A stretch of DNA of 64,000 nucleotides from Roseivivax halotolerans (GCF_900115815.1 NZ_FOXV01000010.1:60018-124017), one strand, 5' to 3'. Counted from the stretch's first letter, positions 33,101 to 41,845 are shown. Made by a program: numbers and translations. Notes: generated by a model from the sequence alone, not told the origin.

Positions 33101-33364
33101 CGCAACGCTCCTCACTTCGCGCAAGGCACCCCGAACACGTCCGGCATCCCCGCCATTTTGCATGAGAATGAAGCGGTCATTCCGCTGACCAAGGGCCGCA
33201 AGGTCCCGGTCGAAATGAGCGACGCGGGGCATAGCTCCGGGGTGGTCCAGAACTTCAATTGGACCGTCCATAGCCCCGATGCAGACAGTTTCCGCCGGTC
33301 GAAGGACCAGATCAGCGCTGACATGGCCCGCGCAGGGCAGCGCGCAATTCAGAAGAACGGATAA
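30122..33364 (+). CDS. Phage tail tape-measure protein
   Basis: 1080 residues; in tailed phages this protein sets tail length and travels ahead of the DNA. A long coiled-coil N-terminal part (about 1-300) is rich in Ala, Arg and Glu. A hydrophobic stretch follows (about 310-345, SVFSTLLAGFTSLVNPLSLITIGAV), and a charged helical middle. A Gln/Gly-rich segment (about 850-945) repeats about every 11 residues with units such as QAGGQVSQQI and QGGQQAANAA. The C-terminal signature is HENEAVIPLTKGRKVPV (about 1022-1038). By the rough rule of 1.5 angstrom per residue it could span up to about 160 nm. No other tail gene is present in the element. The frame is intact. Confidence 0.88.
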   Translation: MAETHELRLKIDAGAAQSGARQFTSAIKSVKAAIRDLEKDTAGAFTTLRNIRPEIDVTPITRARSATDKLTKATTSATAASDRAADNIRRTALASANALRVSSNQAARLRDRLLSVGDTQGLAKLETALAGLKKNLTNATTGLDVREARAQYADLASEMNRTAREAERLRAIANANARAEEDAARSAQAHARELDRLRAKYNPLYSASKAYESSLEEIALAEREGALSAQMAAQARDRAAQTLGAASAAADQYTASMQRGAAATQQGVMVGHQLSDVLITSQMGFQSVGMIALQQGSQLAAQMNSLKASGGSVFSTLLAGFTSLVNPLSLITIGAVAAGAAIAKWFFAAGEEAKSFGEALGEVNGAISELSAASDTLSGATLGNMADGYGRVNEELRRHLDLMRRIAEIEAINSTRDLIASVQDAVTSDGNLFTTELDAMRRAFDTTNDRARSLLAMLDQIKQARTFEEQLAALTRMRSEVESTTGGLDGATGAAQAMLVQLIKSEDAALRLRAAQDGTTDSTYAGAGAANSLAFEIGTAADAAAVLLANLNSVPSAISAIQGSVSDQIASIQATNRSLEIQLSEGMTSAAANRRVQLEQVISEAKNGGPINFDQVADAWNEINALEEAAKRTQTLRDQLAESRRPARPSRSSGGGGGSSARNAALSEEQSAVEKLNESLKSRLDSLTAERIEMGLLASGQMETAQGAQAMAEAMMAGGGAVDTQTSAMIRQIDTAAKLNEELRKVATDPVKEWMDSVPNWIEAGQQIEMGAINHLKGALADFMKTGKLDMESLGDAILGTVADIVADKAVAELMTLAGRNDPGATGLGGVLGGLFASQGDAMTGPSGGADVAQGGIQAGQSISQAMVQAGGQVSQQISSAMMQGGQRVQMAHAQGGQQAANAARMAGVQHGQQVRMATTTSGGQHATQVRSAITTAGQQHAQAVGMAASGGSGFLSGMGGWQGLLGMAFGAFDVGGISTEPANFANAPVAAFRNAPHFAQGTPNTSGIPAILHENEAVIPLTKGRKVPVEMSDAGHSSGVVQNFNWTVHSPDADSFRRSKDQISADMARAGQRAIQKNG

Positions 33365-33368
33365 CGAC

Positions 33369-33605
33369 ATGAGCCGACTCGGCATTTACGCAGACAAGAT
33401 CAACGCAATCCGAAAACAGCGAGGGCTCACGCCCTCAGGTTTCCGCGAAGACGGAACCGATGCGCTCAAGAGCGACAAGGAAGCGATGGAACGGGCTATG
33501 TATGAGCGCGCTGACGCGCGCTTGCCGCCCGGAAACGGAGGACCAACACCCTCATCTGATTCAAAAACCGAAGGAACAGACGAATCCAGCTCTGACGAAG
33601 ACTGA
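33369..33605 (+). CDS. Small hypothetical protein after the tape-measure gene (78 aa)
   Basis: Begins 5 bp after the tape-measure stop. Helical N-terminus (MSRLGIYADKINAIRKQRG) and a disordered acidic Ser/Asp/Glu tail. The short spacing suggests coexpression with the tape-measure protein, and it could be its small partner or chaperone. Not recognised. Confidence 0.68.
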   Translation: MSRLGIYADKINAIRKQRGLTPSGFREDGTDALKSDKEAMERAMYERADARLPPGNGGPTPSSDSKTEGTDESSSDED

Positions 33606-33623
33606 GGCTTGCGAGGGCGCGCC

Positions 33624-33657
33624 TGCTATACATTTTGCGCTTGCCTGCTATACATTT
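33624..33657 (+). repeat. Right integrase arm-type site pair
   Basis: Two TGCTATACATTT direct repeats at 33624 and 33646, spaced 22 bp as at the left end, 57 bp inside attR. The 34-bp block differs from the left copy at three positions only, all between the two repeats. Confidence 0.7.
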
Positions 33658-33713
33658 CAGAAATCGCAGAAAAAATTATCTATATTTTTCAGTAATTTAT
33701 GAGGGATGGGGCG

Positions 33714-33789
<76 letters not shown>

Positions 33790-33801
33790 TGATCCGCGCC
33801 G

Positions 33802-33830
33802 GTCTTAGCCGGGGTCCGGGACTCTATCAA
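33802..33830 (-). promoter_or_regulatory. Promoter of tRNA-Val(TAC)
   Basis: On the minus strand: TTGATA (33830-33825), 17-bp spacer, TAAGAC (33807-33802), then 12 bp to the tRNA 5' end. Good match in sequence and spacing. Confidence 0.65.
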
Positions 33831-33851
33831 GAGCGAAGCGCCGCCCCGGAA

Positions 33852-33884
33852 AGAAGAAAAGCGCATCCCGCGATCAGGATGCGC
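33852..33884 (-). terminator. Terminator after tRNA-Val(CAC)
   Basis: GCGCATCC (33861-33868) and GGATGCGC (33877-33884) form an 8-bp stem; on the minus strand TTTTCTTCTTTCC follows. It lies 13 bp after the tRNA 3' end and ends the HU-tRNA unit. Confidence 0.8.
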
Positions 33885-33897
33885 CTTTCCGGAAACC

Positions 33898-33972
33898 TGG
33901 TGGGTGATAGAAGATTCGAACTTCTGACATCTTCGATGTGAACGAAGCGCTCTACCACTGAGCTAATCACCC
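33898..33972 (-). tRNA. tRNA-Val (CAC)
   Basis: 75 nt including CCA: acceptor GGGTGAT/ATCACCC, anticodon stem-loop CTTCGTTCACATCGAAG with anticodon CAC, T-arm AGAAGTTCGAATCTTCT. It lies 19 bp downstream of the HU-like gene and ahead of tRNA-Val(TAC). Confidence 0.97.
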
Positions 33973-33991
33973 GGTGCCGGGTGCATTAGCC

Positions 33992-34483
33992 TCACTCGGC
34001 GGGCTCTGCAAGGGGGTCTGCGGCGGCTTTCGGCGTTTCGTCGGGTTGGCGCACCTTGGTCACCAACACCTGCCCGTTCTGCACGTCCTTTACCCGCTGC
34101 ACCTTCATCTTGCCGAACGGCTTGAGGTTCAGCTCCCGTCCCTCGGACAGCGCATCGCCAAGGATTTGCAAGGCTTCCTCGATGACGGGTTTCACGTCTT
34201 TCTTCTTTATGCCAGTGCGTTTGACGATCTTGTCCACGAGTTCGCGCTTCTTCAGATCGGGCTGTTGGCTCGGCGGCAGGACGCTCGGATCCAGCGTCGC
34301 GGCGACGGCGCGTTGAAGATCGCTCTCGGGTCCAGCGGCGGCTCGACCGACCTGATCGATGGTCACCGTGGATGCGGGTTTTGACGCGACCGGGCTTTTT
34401 GCACTCGTGCGCGTCGTGGTCGAAGACGCACGTGTGGTCGTCTTGCGCGATGTCCGGCGCGCGGGCGTCTTTTTCTCTGTCAT
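33992..34483 (-). CDS. HU-family DNA-binding protein with a long basic N-terminal tail
   Basis: 163 residues. The first ~70 are a Thr/Ser/Arg/Lys/Ala-rich disordered tail (ARRTSRKTTTRASS...), similar in composition to histone H1 tails. The rest is an HU/IHF fold: KKRELVDKIVKRTGIKKKDV, then VIEEALQILGDALSEGRELNL, then PFGKMKVQRVKDVQNG. HU proteins bend and compact DNA; the tail would add non-specific DNA binding. It is followed closely by tRNA-Val(CAC). Confidence 0.88.
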   Translation of the reverse strand: MTEKKTPARRTSRKTTTRASSTTTRTSAKSPVASKPASTVTIDQVGRAAAGPESDLQRAVAATLDPSVLPPSQQPDLKKRELVDKIVKRTGIKKKDVKPVIEEALQILGDALSEGRELNLKPFGKMKVQRVKDVQNGQVLVTKVRQPDETPKAAADPLAEPAE

Positions 34484-34625
34484 GCTGTGTTCTCTCTGCT
34501 CGTGACTTTTCGTCTTTTATTACGATGAAGTTACCAGAGACTTGGCCGTTCCCAAAGTGAAAAGCCGGGTTTGCCCTTCGCAGGCGCATTTTTTGCCCGG
34601 CGATGGTCCTCGAGATGCCCACAAA

Positions 34626-34654
34626 GAAAAACGCCGCGGGGCGAACCCGCGACG
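34626..34654 (-). terminator. Terminator after lon
   Basis: CGCCGCGGG (34632-34640) pairs with CCCGCGACG (34646-34654, one wobble pair); on the minus strand it runs into TTTTTCTTTG. It is 25 bp after the lon stop. Confidence 0.85.
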
Positions 34655-34679
34655 TTTCTTTTCAGGAAATTGCCTGCGA

Positions 34680-37085
34680 TCAGTGCGCGACCGCGCCCGT
34701 CTCGCCGTCCTTCTTGGCCAGCGCCTGAGCGGCGGCCTCTTCGGCCTCCTCGTCCCAGTCGACGGCCTCGGGCTTACGGACAAGTGCCTGTTCGAGCACC
34801 TCCGAGACGTGATCGACCGGGATGATCTTCAACCCGTCCTTCACGTTGTCGGGCAGCTCGGCCAGATCCTTCTCGTTCTCCTTGGGGATGAACACTGTCG
34901 TGATCCCGCCCCGGAGCGCTGCGAGAAGCTTCTCCTTGAGCCCGCCGATGGCAGTGGCATTGCCGCGCAAGGTGACCTCGCCTGTCATGGCGATGTCGTT
35001 GCGGACCGGGATCCCGGTCAGCACGGAGACGATGCCCGTGACCATCGCGAGACCTGCCGAGGGACCGTCCTTCGGCGTTGCGCCATCCGGCACGTGAACG
35101 TGGATATCCCACTTCTCGAAGCGCGGCGGTTTCACACCGATCTGAGGAGAGATCGAGCGGACATAGGAGGACGCCGCGTCGATGGACTCCTTCATCACGT
35201 CGCCCAGCGTACCCGTCGTCTTCATCCGGCCCTTGCCCGGCAGACGCAGCGCTTCGATCTGCAGAAGATCGCCGCCGACGCTGGTATAAGCGAGTCCCGT
35301 CACGACACCGATCTGGTTCTCCTCCTCGGCCAGACCGTAGCGATGACGGCGCACACCGAGGTAGTCGGACAGGTTATCCGGCGTGATGACGACCTTGTCG
35401 GTCTCCTTCTTCACGATTTTCGTCACCGCTTTCCGCGCGAGCTTGGCGATCTCGCGCTCGAGGTTCCGCACGCCCGCCTCGCGGGTGTAGTAGCGGATGG
35501 TGTCGATCAGCGCCTGATCTTCGATCTCGAACTCGCCCTTCTTGAGGCCGTGGTTCTTGGTCGACTTGGCGATCAGATGCCGCTTGGCGATCTCGGCCTT
35601 CTCGTCCTCGGTGTAGCCGGCGAGCGGAATGATCTCCATCCGGTCCAGAAGCGGGCCGGGCATGTTGTAGGAGTTCGCCGTCGTCAGGAACATCACGTTC
35701 GAGAGGTCGTATTCCACCTCGAGGTAGTGGTCGACGAAGGTTCCGTTCTGCTCGGGATCGAGCACCTCCAGCATCGCGGACGCCGGATCGCCCCGGAAGT
35801 CCTGACCCATCTTGTCGATCTCGTCCAGGAGGATGAGCGGGTTCGTGGTTTTCGCCTTCTTCAGCGCCTGGATGATCTTGCCCGGCATCGAGCCGATATA
35901 GGTCCGGCGGTGACCGCGGATCTCGGATTCATCACGGACACCACCGAGCGAGATGCGAATGAACTCGCGCCCCGTGGCCTTCGCGACCGACTGGCCGAGC
36001 GAGGTCTTGCCCACGCCCGGAGGTCCGACGAGGCACATGATCGGCCCCTTCAGCTTCTTCGAGCGCTGCTGAACCGCGAGGTATTCGACGATGCGTTCCT
36101 TGACCTTCTCGAGGCTGTAATGGTCGTCGTCGAGAACCTTCTGCGCGCGGCCAAGATCCTTCTTCACGCGGGATTTCACTCCCCACGGGATAGACAGCAT
36201 CCAGTCGAGATAGTTACGAACGACCGTCGCCTCCGCGGACATCGGCGACATGTTTTTGAGCTTCTTGATCTCGGCCTCGGCCTTGTCGCGCGCTTCTTTC
36301 GACAGCTTCGTCTCGGAGACGCGCTTTTCGAGCTCGGCCACTTCGTTCTGGCCGTCCTCGCCGTCGCCCAGCTCCTTCTGAATGGCCTTCATCTGCTCAT
36401 TCAGGTAATATTCGCGCTGGGTGCGCTCCATCTGAGACTTAACGCGCGTCTTGATCTTCTTCTCGACCTGCAGAACGCTCATTTCGCCCTGCATGTGGCC
36501 ATAGACCTTCTCGAGCCGGTCAGAGATCGACAGCGTTTCCAGCAGCTCCTGTTTCTGGTTCACCTCGATGCCGAGGTGACCCGCCACGAGATCTGCGAGC
36601 TTGGCGCTTTCGGTCGCCTCGGAGACCGCGGAAAGGGCCTCCTCGGGGATGTTCTTCTTGACCTTTGCATAGCGCTCGAACTCTTCGGCGACCGTGCGGA
36701 CAAGCGCCTCCATAGCGGCCTCGTCGCCCGGCACCTCGTCGAGATATTCGGCGGAGGCCTCGAAGAAGCTGTCATTGTCGGTGAACTTGTCGATACGCAC
36801 GCGCGTCTGCCCTTCGACCAGCACTTTTACCGTGCCGTCGGGCAATTTCAGAAGCTGCAGCACGTTGGCGAGCACACCGACATTGTAGATGCGGTCGCTG
36901 GAGGGATCGTCCTCGGCCGGGTCGATCTGGCTGGCGAGCAAGATCTGCTTGTCGTCCGACATCACCTCTTCGAGGGCGCGGACCGATTTCTCGCGGCCGA
37001 CGAAGAGCGGGACGATCATGTGCGGGAACACCACGATGTCGCGCAGCGGCAGCACCGGATAGGACGTGTTGAGAGGCTGTTCCAT
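34680..37085 (-). CDS. lon: Lon ATP-dependent protease
   Basis: 801-residue cytoplasmic AAA+ protease that removes misfolded and regulatory proteins. The N-terminal substrate-binding domain begins [23 protein letters not shown] coiled coil with [16 protein letters not shown] follows. The AAA+ module has Walker [11 protein letters not shown] and Walker [11 protein letters not shown]. The protease domain has catalytic Ser in [12 protein letters not shown] and Lys in [12 protein letters not shown]. The start at 37085 follows AAGGAA and matches the usual N-terminus; the longer frame upstream is not coding. A CTTGAAA box upstream may reflect heat-shock control. Confidence 0.98.
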   Translation of the reverse strand: MEQPLNTSYPVLPLRDIVVFPHMIVPLFVGREKSVRALEEVMSDDKQILLASQIDPAEDDPSSDRIYNVGVLANVLQLLKLPDGTVKVLVEGQTRVRIDKFTDNDSFFEASAEYLDEVPGDEAAMEALVRTVAEEFERYAKVKKNIPEEALSAVSEATESAKLADLVAGHLGIEVNQKQELLETLSISDRLEKVYGHMQGEMSVLQVEKKIKTRVKSQMERTQREYYLNEQMKAIQKELGDGEDGQNEVAELEKRVSETKLSKEARDKAEAEIKKLKNMSPMSAEATVVRNYLDWMLSIPWGVKSRVKKDLGRAQKVLDDDHYSLEKVKERIVEYLAVQQRSKKLKGPIMCLVGPPGVGKTSLGQSVAKATGREFIRISLGGVRDESEIRGHRRTYIGSMPGKIIQALKKAKTTNPLILLDEIDKMGQDFRGDPASAMLEVLDPEQNGTFVDHYLEVEYDLSNVMFLTTANSYNMPGPLLDRMEIIPLAGYTEDEKAEIAKRHLIAKSTKNHGLKKGEFEIEDQALIDTIRYYTREAGVRNLEREIAKLARKAVTKIVKKETDKVVITPDNLSDYLGVRRHRYGLAEEENQIGVVTGLAYTSVGGDLLQIEALRLPGKGRMKTTGTLGDVMKESIDAASSYVRSISPQIGVKPPRFEKWDIHVHVPDGATPKDGPSAGLAMVTGIVSVLTGIPVRNDIAMTGEVTLRGNATAIGGLKEKLLAALRGGITTVFIPKENEKDLAELPDNVKDGLKIIPVDHVSEVLEQALVRKPEAVDWDEEAEEAAAQALAKKDGETGAVAH

Positions 37086-37180
37086 GCGAGTTCCTTGTCT
37101 TGGCAGAACGAACCGGCCCCGGATACCGGCGGCGCGCTTCGTCCCCATTGGACCAATAACGTGGTGCGAATGCGGGGGTG

Positions 37181-37188
37181 TTTCAAGC
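37181..37188 (-). promoter_or_regulatory. Possible heat-shock -35 box of lon
   Basis: On the minus strand GCTTGAAA lies about 100 bp upstream of the lon start. CTTGAAA is the typical -35 element of RpoH promoters; the -10 element could not be placed with confidence. Confidence 0.3.
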
Positions 37189-37378
37189 CGCACCAAGCCT
37201 TGGTGACAGCATGGCGCGGCCATTGGAGCCGCGCAACAACAACGTCCGCACAAAACGCAATAGTTTGTGGATAAGAAGGCCCAGGCCGCAGGATATGGCG
37301 ACACAGGCCCCGTCGATGTCCGGATCGAGCGTGGATCGGCAGCGCCCGGCTCGGGCCGGGCGCCACACGGGATGACGA

Positions 37379-38494
37379 TTACGCGATATGCGCGTTCATC
37401 GCGGCCTGCTCGAGGAACGGGTAATCGGTGTAGCCCGCTTCGCCCCCGCCATAGAACGTGTCCTTGTCAGGCGCGTTCAGTTCCGCATTCCGTTCGAGCC
37501 GCTTGGCGAGATCGGGATTGGCGATGTAGGGCACACCGAAGGCGACGAGATCGGCCTTGCCCTCGGCGACGCGGGAAATGGCGAGATCGCGGTCATAACC
37601 GTTATTGCCCATCCAGACGCCACCATAGCGAGCCTTGAGCGCGCCAATATCCACCTCGTCCGGCCAATCGCGCGGCCCGCCGGTCTGACCTTCGATCATG
37701 TGCAGATAAGCGTGGCCCCGGTCCTTCAGCCGGTCGATGAGGTAGTCGGCGAGCGCGGCAGGGTCGCTGTCTGTCGCGTCATTCACGCCAGAGAAGGGCG
37801 ACAGCCGAAGTCCGACGCGGTCCGCGCCCCAGACATCCTCGACCACGTCGAGCACCTCGAAGAGGAGCCGCGCACGGTTCTCGAGCGATCCGCCATAGGC
37901 GTCGTCGCGGTGGTTGGTGCCGTCCTTCAGGAACTGGTCGAGCAGATAGCCATTCGCGCCATGCACTTCGACACCGTCAAAGCCCGCCTTCTTAGCATTC
38001 TCGGCGGCAATCCGGTAATCCTCGACGATGCGCGGCAGCTCGTCGAGCTCGAGTGCGCGCGGCTCGGAGACATCGACCATCTTCTCCCCCTCGAAGGTCG
38101 GCGCATTGGCGCGGATCGCCGATGGCGCGACCGGCTGCTGGCCGCTCGGCTGCAGCGAGGTGTGCGAGATCCGCCCGACATGCCAGAGCTGCATGACGAT
38201 CTTGCCCTCGGCATCGTGCACGGCGTCGGTGACGCGCTTCCATGCGGCGACCTGCGCGTCCGAATGGATGCCGGGCGTCCAGGCATAGCCTTTGCCCTCT
38301 GGGCTGATCTGGGTCGCCTCGGTGATGAGAAGGCCCGCATCGGCGGCACGCTGCGTGTAGTACTTCACATGCATGTCCATCGGCGCGTCGTCGTCGTTCA
38401 TGGCGCGGTTGCGGGTCAGCGGCGCCATGACCAGCCGGTTCTTCAGCTTGATGGCTCCGGCCTGCAACGGCGTGAAAAGGGTCTCTTGTGACAT
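37379..38494 (-). CDS. Old yellow enzyme family alkene reductase (NemA-like)
   Basis: 371-residue FMN- and NADPH-dependent flavoprotein that reduces activated C=C bonds and nitro compounds. Features: the N-terminal LKNRLVMAPLTRNRA, active-site HVHGANGYLLDQF-type segment (here VEVHGANGYLLDQFL with DGTNHRDDAYGGS following), RVGLRLSPFSG, and GNNGYDRD for phosphate binding. Length is typical. It is divergent from sqdB with 164 bp between starts. Confidence 0.93.
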   Translation of the reverse strand: MSQETLFTPLQAGAIKLKNRLVMAPLTRNRAMNDDDAPMDMHVKYYTQRAADAGLLITEATQISPEGKGYAWTPGIHSDAQVAAWKRVTDAVHDAEGKIVMQLWHVGRISHTSLQPSGQQPVAPSAIRANAPTFEGEKMVDVSEPRALELDELPRIVEDYRIAAENAKKAGFDGVEVHGANGYLLDQFLKDGTNHRDDAYGGSLENRARLLFEVLDVVEDVWGADRVGLRLSPFSGVNDATDSDPAALADYLIDRLKDRGHAYLHMIEGQTGGPRDWPDEVDIGALKARYGGVWMGNNGYDRDLAISRVAEGKADLVAFGVPYIANPDLAKRLERNAELNAPDKDTFYGGGEAGYTDYPFLEQAAMNAHIA

Positions 38495-38658
38495 ATCTTG
38501 TCTCCTGCTCGGGACGTTCTTGAGCGAAGCCTTAAGATAGGCACGCGGTTCCCCGTGCGAATGTGCGCTGACGCAGGTCTGTCGTGAAACTGTCGCTTTA
38601 CTCAGGGGCAGCGCCGCGCTAGCCGCGCATGAAGTTCACGTGAAGGAGACATGCCCTC

Positions 38659-39876
38659 ATGAAGATCGCCATTCTCGGAGGGGACGGTTTCGTCGGTTGG
38701 CCAACCGCCCTGCACCTGTCGGCCCAGGGCCACGAAATCCACATCCTCGACAACCTCTCGCGCCGCTGGATCGACACCGAACTCGGCGTCCAGTCGCTGA
38801 CGCCGATGGATTCGATCCAGGAACGCTGCCGGATCTGGAAAGAAGTTTCGGGCGAAGTCCTGCACTTCCATCTGCTCGATCTCGCCAAGGAATACGAGCG
38901 GCTGAAATCCTGGCTGATCGACCACAAACCCGACGCCATCGTCCATTTCGCCGAGCAACGCGCCGCGCCCTACTCGATGAAATCGGATCGTCACAAGGTT
39001 TACACCGTCACCAACAACACCAACGCGACGCACAATTTGCTGGCCGCCGTGGTGGAGTCGGGCATCGACCCGCACGTGGTGCATCTCGGCACGATGGGCG
39101 TCTACGGCTATTCCAGCGTCGGCGCGCCGATCCCCGAGGGCTATCTCGACGTAGAGATCGACACGCCGACGGGAAAAAAGGGCCAGGAGATCTTGTATCC
39201 GACCAAGCCAGGCTCGGTCTATCACATGACCAAGTCGCTCGATCAGATCCTCTTCCAGTTCTACGCGCAGAATGACGGGCTTCGGATCACCGACCTGCAC
39301 CAGGGCATCGTCTGGGGCACCCATACCGACCAGACGCGCCGGCACGAGCAGCTCATCAACCGGTTCGACTATGACGGCGATTACGGCACGGTCCTGAACC
39401 GTTTCCTCATCCAGGCCGCGATCGATTACCCGCTGACAGTGCACGGCACCGGCGGTCAGACCCGCGCTTTCATCCATATCCAGGATTCGGTGCGCTGCAT
39501 CGAGCTCGCACTGAAGGATGCCCCGGCTGCGGGTGAGCGGGTAAAGATCTTCAACCAGATGACAGAGACGCACCGCGTACGCGATCTCGCCGAATTGGTC
39601 GCCAAGCTGACCGGCGCGGAGATCAAGTACCTGCCGAACCCGCGCAAGGAAGCTGCCGAGAACGATCTCATCGTGAAGAACGATCAGTTCCTCGCGCTCG
39701 GCCTCGATCCGACGACACTGGCCGAGGGGCTTCTCTCCGAAGTGGTTGACGTTGCGAAGAAATACGCCCACCGGATCGACCGCAGCCGCGTGCCGGCCGT
39801 CTCCGCATGGACGCGCGATCTCGGCAGCCGCGTGGAGCGCGACCCGGAGGGCAAGTCGCTCAAATCGGTCTCGTGA
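38659..39876 (+). CDS. sqdB: UDP-sulfoquinovose synthase SqdB
   Basis: 405-residue SDR-type enzyme that makes UDP-sulfoquinovose from UDP-glucose and sulfite for the membrane lipid SQDG. NAD-binding GGDGFVGWP (7-15), the diagnostic SRRWIDTELG, VHFAEQRAAPYSMKSD, active-site Thr/Tyr region GTMGVYGYSS with YHMTKS, and HQGIVWGTHT are all present. It is the first gene of sqdB-sqdD-sqdC, the order known from Rhodobacter sphaeroides. The stop overlaps the sqdD start by GTGA. Confidence 0.97.
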   Translation: MKIAILGGDGFVGWPTALHLSAQGHEIHILDNLSRRWIDTELGVQSLTPMDSIQERCRIWKEVSGEVLHFHLLDLAKEYERLKSWLIDHKPDAIVHFAEQRAAPYSMKSDRHKVYTVTNNTNATHNLLAAVVESGIDPHVVHLGTMGVYGYSSVGAPIPEGYLDVEIDTPTGKKGQEILYPTKPGSVYHMTKSLDQILFQFYAQNDGLRITDLHQGIVWGTHTDQTRRHEQLINRFDYDGDYGTVLNRFLIQAAIDYPLTVHGTGGQTRAFIHIQDSVRCIELALKDAPAAGERVKIFNQMTETHRVRDLAELVAKLTGAEIKYLPNPRKEAAENDLIVKNDQFLALGLDPTTLAEGLLSEVVDVAKKYAHRIDRSRVPAVSAWTRDLGSRVERDPEGKSLKSVS

Positions 39877-40706
39877 GCGCGCTGGTTCCCGAAGGCCCCG
39901 CCCGCTCGGACCGGGCCTTCGTCACGCTCGTCACCAACGCGGATTTCGCGCGGGGGGCCGCGGCGCTTCTGCATTCGCTTGCACTGACGCGCAGCGAGGC
40001 AGACCGCGTCGTCCTGCATACCGAAGCCGTCGACGAAGCCGCGCTCGCCCCTTTGCGTGCGCGTGGCGCGCGGCTCATCCGCACGGAGCTTCTGCCGACG
40101 AGCGATGCATTCAACGCCGCCCATGCGAAAGACCAGATTCACGGGCGAAACCCGTTCACCAAGGGCGAGAAGCCGCCCTTCCACACCCCGCTCGACAATT
40201 TCGCCAAGCTCCGGCTCTGGCAGACGGGCTACGAGCGTGTCGTATTCCTTGATGCCGATACGATCGTGCTGCGGAATATCGACCGGCTTTTCGACTATCC
40301 CGAATTTTGCGCCGCACCGAACGTCTATGAAGGCCTCCGCGATTTTCACCGGATGAATTCGGGCGTCTTCACCGCCCGGCCGTCCGAGGCGACCTTCGAG
40401 GCGATGCTGAAGCGGCTCGACGCGCCCGGCGCGTTCTGGCGGCGGACGGACCAGACCTTTTTGCAGGACTTTTTCCCGGACTGGCACGGCCTGCCGGTCT
40501 TCGACAACATGCTGCAATATGTCTGGTTCAACCTGCCCGAGCTCTGGGATTGGGCGCAGATCCGCGTTCTGCATTTCCAATACGAGAAACCCTGGCAGGA
40601 TCACGCGAAGGCCGACAAGCTGCGTCCGCTCATCGAGCTGTGGCAGGCCTATGAACGCGGTGAGAGCCCCGATCTGGCAGCCCTGCCCGGCCCAACATGC
40701 GCATAG
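39873..40706 (+). CDS. sqdD: Glycosyltransferase SqdD (GT8/glycogenin-like)
   Basis: 277 residues from a GTG overlapping the sqdB stop. The GT8 signatures are FVTLVTNADFARGAAALLHSL at the start, the metal-binding DADT in RVVFLDADTIVL, and MNSGVF. A nucleotide-sugar substrate fits transfer of sulfoquinovose to diacylglycerol, the role inferred for SqdD in Rhodobacter. The gene overlaps sqdC by 10 bp. Confidence 0.93.
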   Translation: MSALVPEGPARSDRAFVTLVTNADFARGAAALLHSLALTRSEADRVVLHTEAVDEAALAPLRARGARLIRTELLPTSDAFNAAHAKDQIHGRNPFTKGEKPPFHTPLDNFAKLRLWQTGYERVVFLDADTIVLRNIDRLFDYPEFCAAPNVYEGLRDFHRMNSGVFTARPSEATFEAMLKRLDAPGAFWRRTDQTFLQDFFPDWHGLPVFDNMLQYVWFNLPELWDWAQIRVLHFQYEKPWQDHAKADKLRPLIELWQAYERGESPDLAALPGPTCA

Positions 40707-41512
40707 CCCTGACCGGATCAGGGGGGCTGGTCGGCCGCTTCATCGCGGACGGGCTGCGAGGCGCTGGCCATGACGTCGTCACGCTGGGGCGCGGACGGGA
40801 CAGGGAATGGTATCTCCTCGGCCCGGCGCCGGATCTGTCAAGGATCGATGCGCTCGTTCACGCGGCCTTAGATCATGTGCCGGGGCGCTATCGCGGCGGC
40901 GAAGGCGACGATCCCGAAGGGTTCATCGCGGCCAATGTGGATGGAACGGCGTGCCTATTCGAGGCGGCTGCCTCCTCTGGCGTCGAAGTCGCGCTTTTTC
41001 TTTCGAGCCGCGCGGTCTTTGACGGCTATCCGCCGGGCACCGATCTTCGCGAAGACCTCGCCGCGCGTCCGACCTCGCTTTACGGCAAGGTGAAAGCGCA
41101 GGCGGAGGAGCACCTCTTCCGGTTGCCCCTGCGCTCGGTGTCCCTGCGCGCAACGGGAATTTACGGACCGGGACCGGGGCACAAGTGGCAGCAGCTTTTC
41201 CGGGATTACCTGGGCGGGCGCGAGATCGCTCCGCGCAAGGGCACCGAACTTCACGGGGCCGATCTTGCCGAGGCCGTTCGGCTTTGTCTCGAAAAGGATG
41301 TGTCGGGCGCGGTGCACGCCTCGGATCTGGTCCTCGACCGTCATGACCTTCTAGCGGAGGTGCAGCTTTTGACCGGAGCGACGGCTACGCCGCCGGACCG
41401 GGACGCGCGCTGCGTCAGCGTTCTGGATTGCGCGAGTCTTGCAGCTTTGGGCTGGACACCTGGCGGCTGGGATCGGCTCAGGGCTGACCTGCCGTTGATG
41501 TTGCCAAGCTGA
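40697..41512 (+). CDS. sqdC: SqdC, NAD-dependent epimerase/reductase of sulfolipid synthesis
   Basis: 271-residue extended-SDR protein: GSGGLVGRF nucleotide site (7-15), FLSSRAVFDGYPPG with the Ser, and the Tyr-x3-Lys in SLYGKVKAQ, then RATGIYGPG. The identification rests on its place as third gene of the sqdBDC operon; the Rhodobacter SqdC was described as a putative reductase whose loss affects sulfolipid metabolism. Exact chemistry is unknown. Confidence 0.9.
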   Translation: MRIALTGSGGLVGRFIADGLRGAGHDVVTLGRGRDREWYLLGPAPDLSRIDALVHAALDHVPGRYRGGEGDDPEGFIAANVDGTACLFEAAASSGVEVALFLSSRAVFDGYPPGTDLREDLAARPTSLYGKVKAQAEEHLFRLPLRSVSLRATGIYGPGPGHKWQQLFRDYLGGREIAPRKGTELHGADLAEAVRLCLEKDVSGAVHASDLVLDRHDLLAEVQLLTGATATPPDRDARCVSVLDCASLAALGWTPGGWDRLRADLPLMLPS

Positions 41513-41551
41513 AAGCGCGGGCCCGTGCCATAGGCCGGGCCCGTCCTTCGA

Positions 41552-41845
41552 TCAGTAGCCTACCGGGCAGGGTGCCGGGGTGCCGTCCGAGTAGACGCAG
41601 CGGCGGGTGGTCGTGTTGTTCTGCGCACCGCCGGAATTCGCCGCGAGGGTCGCCCCTGCTGCAGCACCGGCAAGCGTCGCCACGCCGCGCGCGGTGTCGC
41701 TGGAGTCGTTCCGATCGGCAATGGCAAGGCCTGCCGCGCCGCCCGCAAGCGCGCCGGCTGCCGTGCGCTGGTCTTGGGTCATGTTCCCGCAAGCCGAAAG
41801 GCCGGTGGTGGCGAGGATGGCGAAAACCGTGAATGTCTTTTTCAT
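41552..41845 (-). CDS. Small glycine-zipper lipoprotein
   Basis: 97 residues with a lipoprotein signal (LSAC at about 16-19, Cys19 lipidated). A Gly/Ala zipper follows (AAGALAGGAAGLAIAD, then ATLAGAAAGATLAANSGG), as in SmpA/OmlA-like or YMGG-type envelope proteins. A short Cys-containing tail (CVYSDGTPAPCPVGY) has two Cys that may pair. Outer-membrane or periplasmic location is likely. Function unknown. Confidence 0.85.
   Translation of the reverse strand: MKKTFTVFAILATTGLSACGNMTQDQRTAAGALAGGAAGLAIADRNDSSDTARGVATLAGAAAGATLAANSGGAQNNTTTRRCVYSDGTPAPCPVGY

Noticed and set aside
30122..33364. Diversity-generating retroelement target
   Set aside because: No reverse transcriptase, template repeat or adenine-biased variable region was found near the tape-measure gene.
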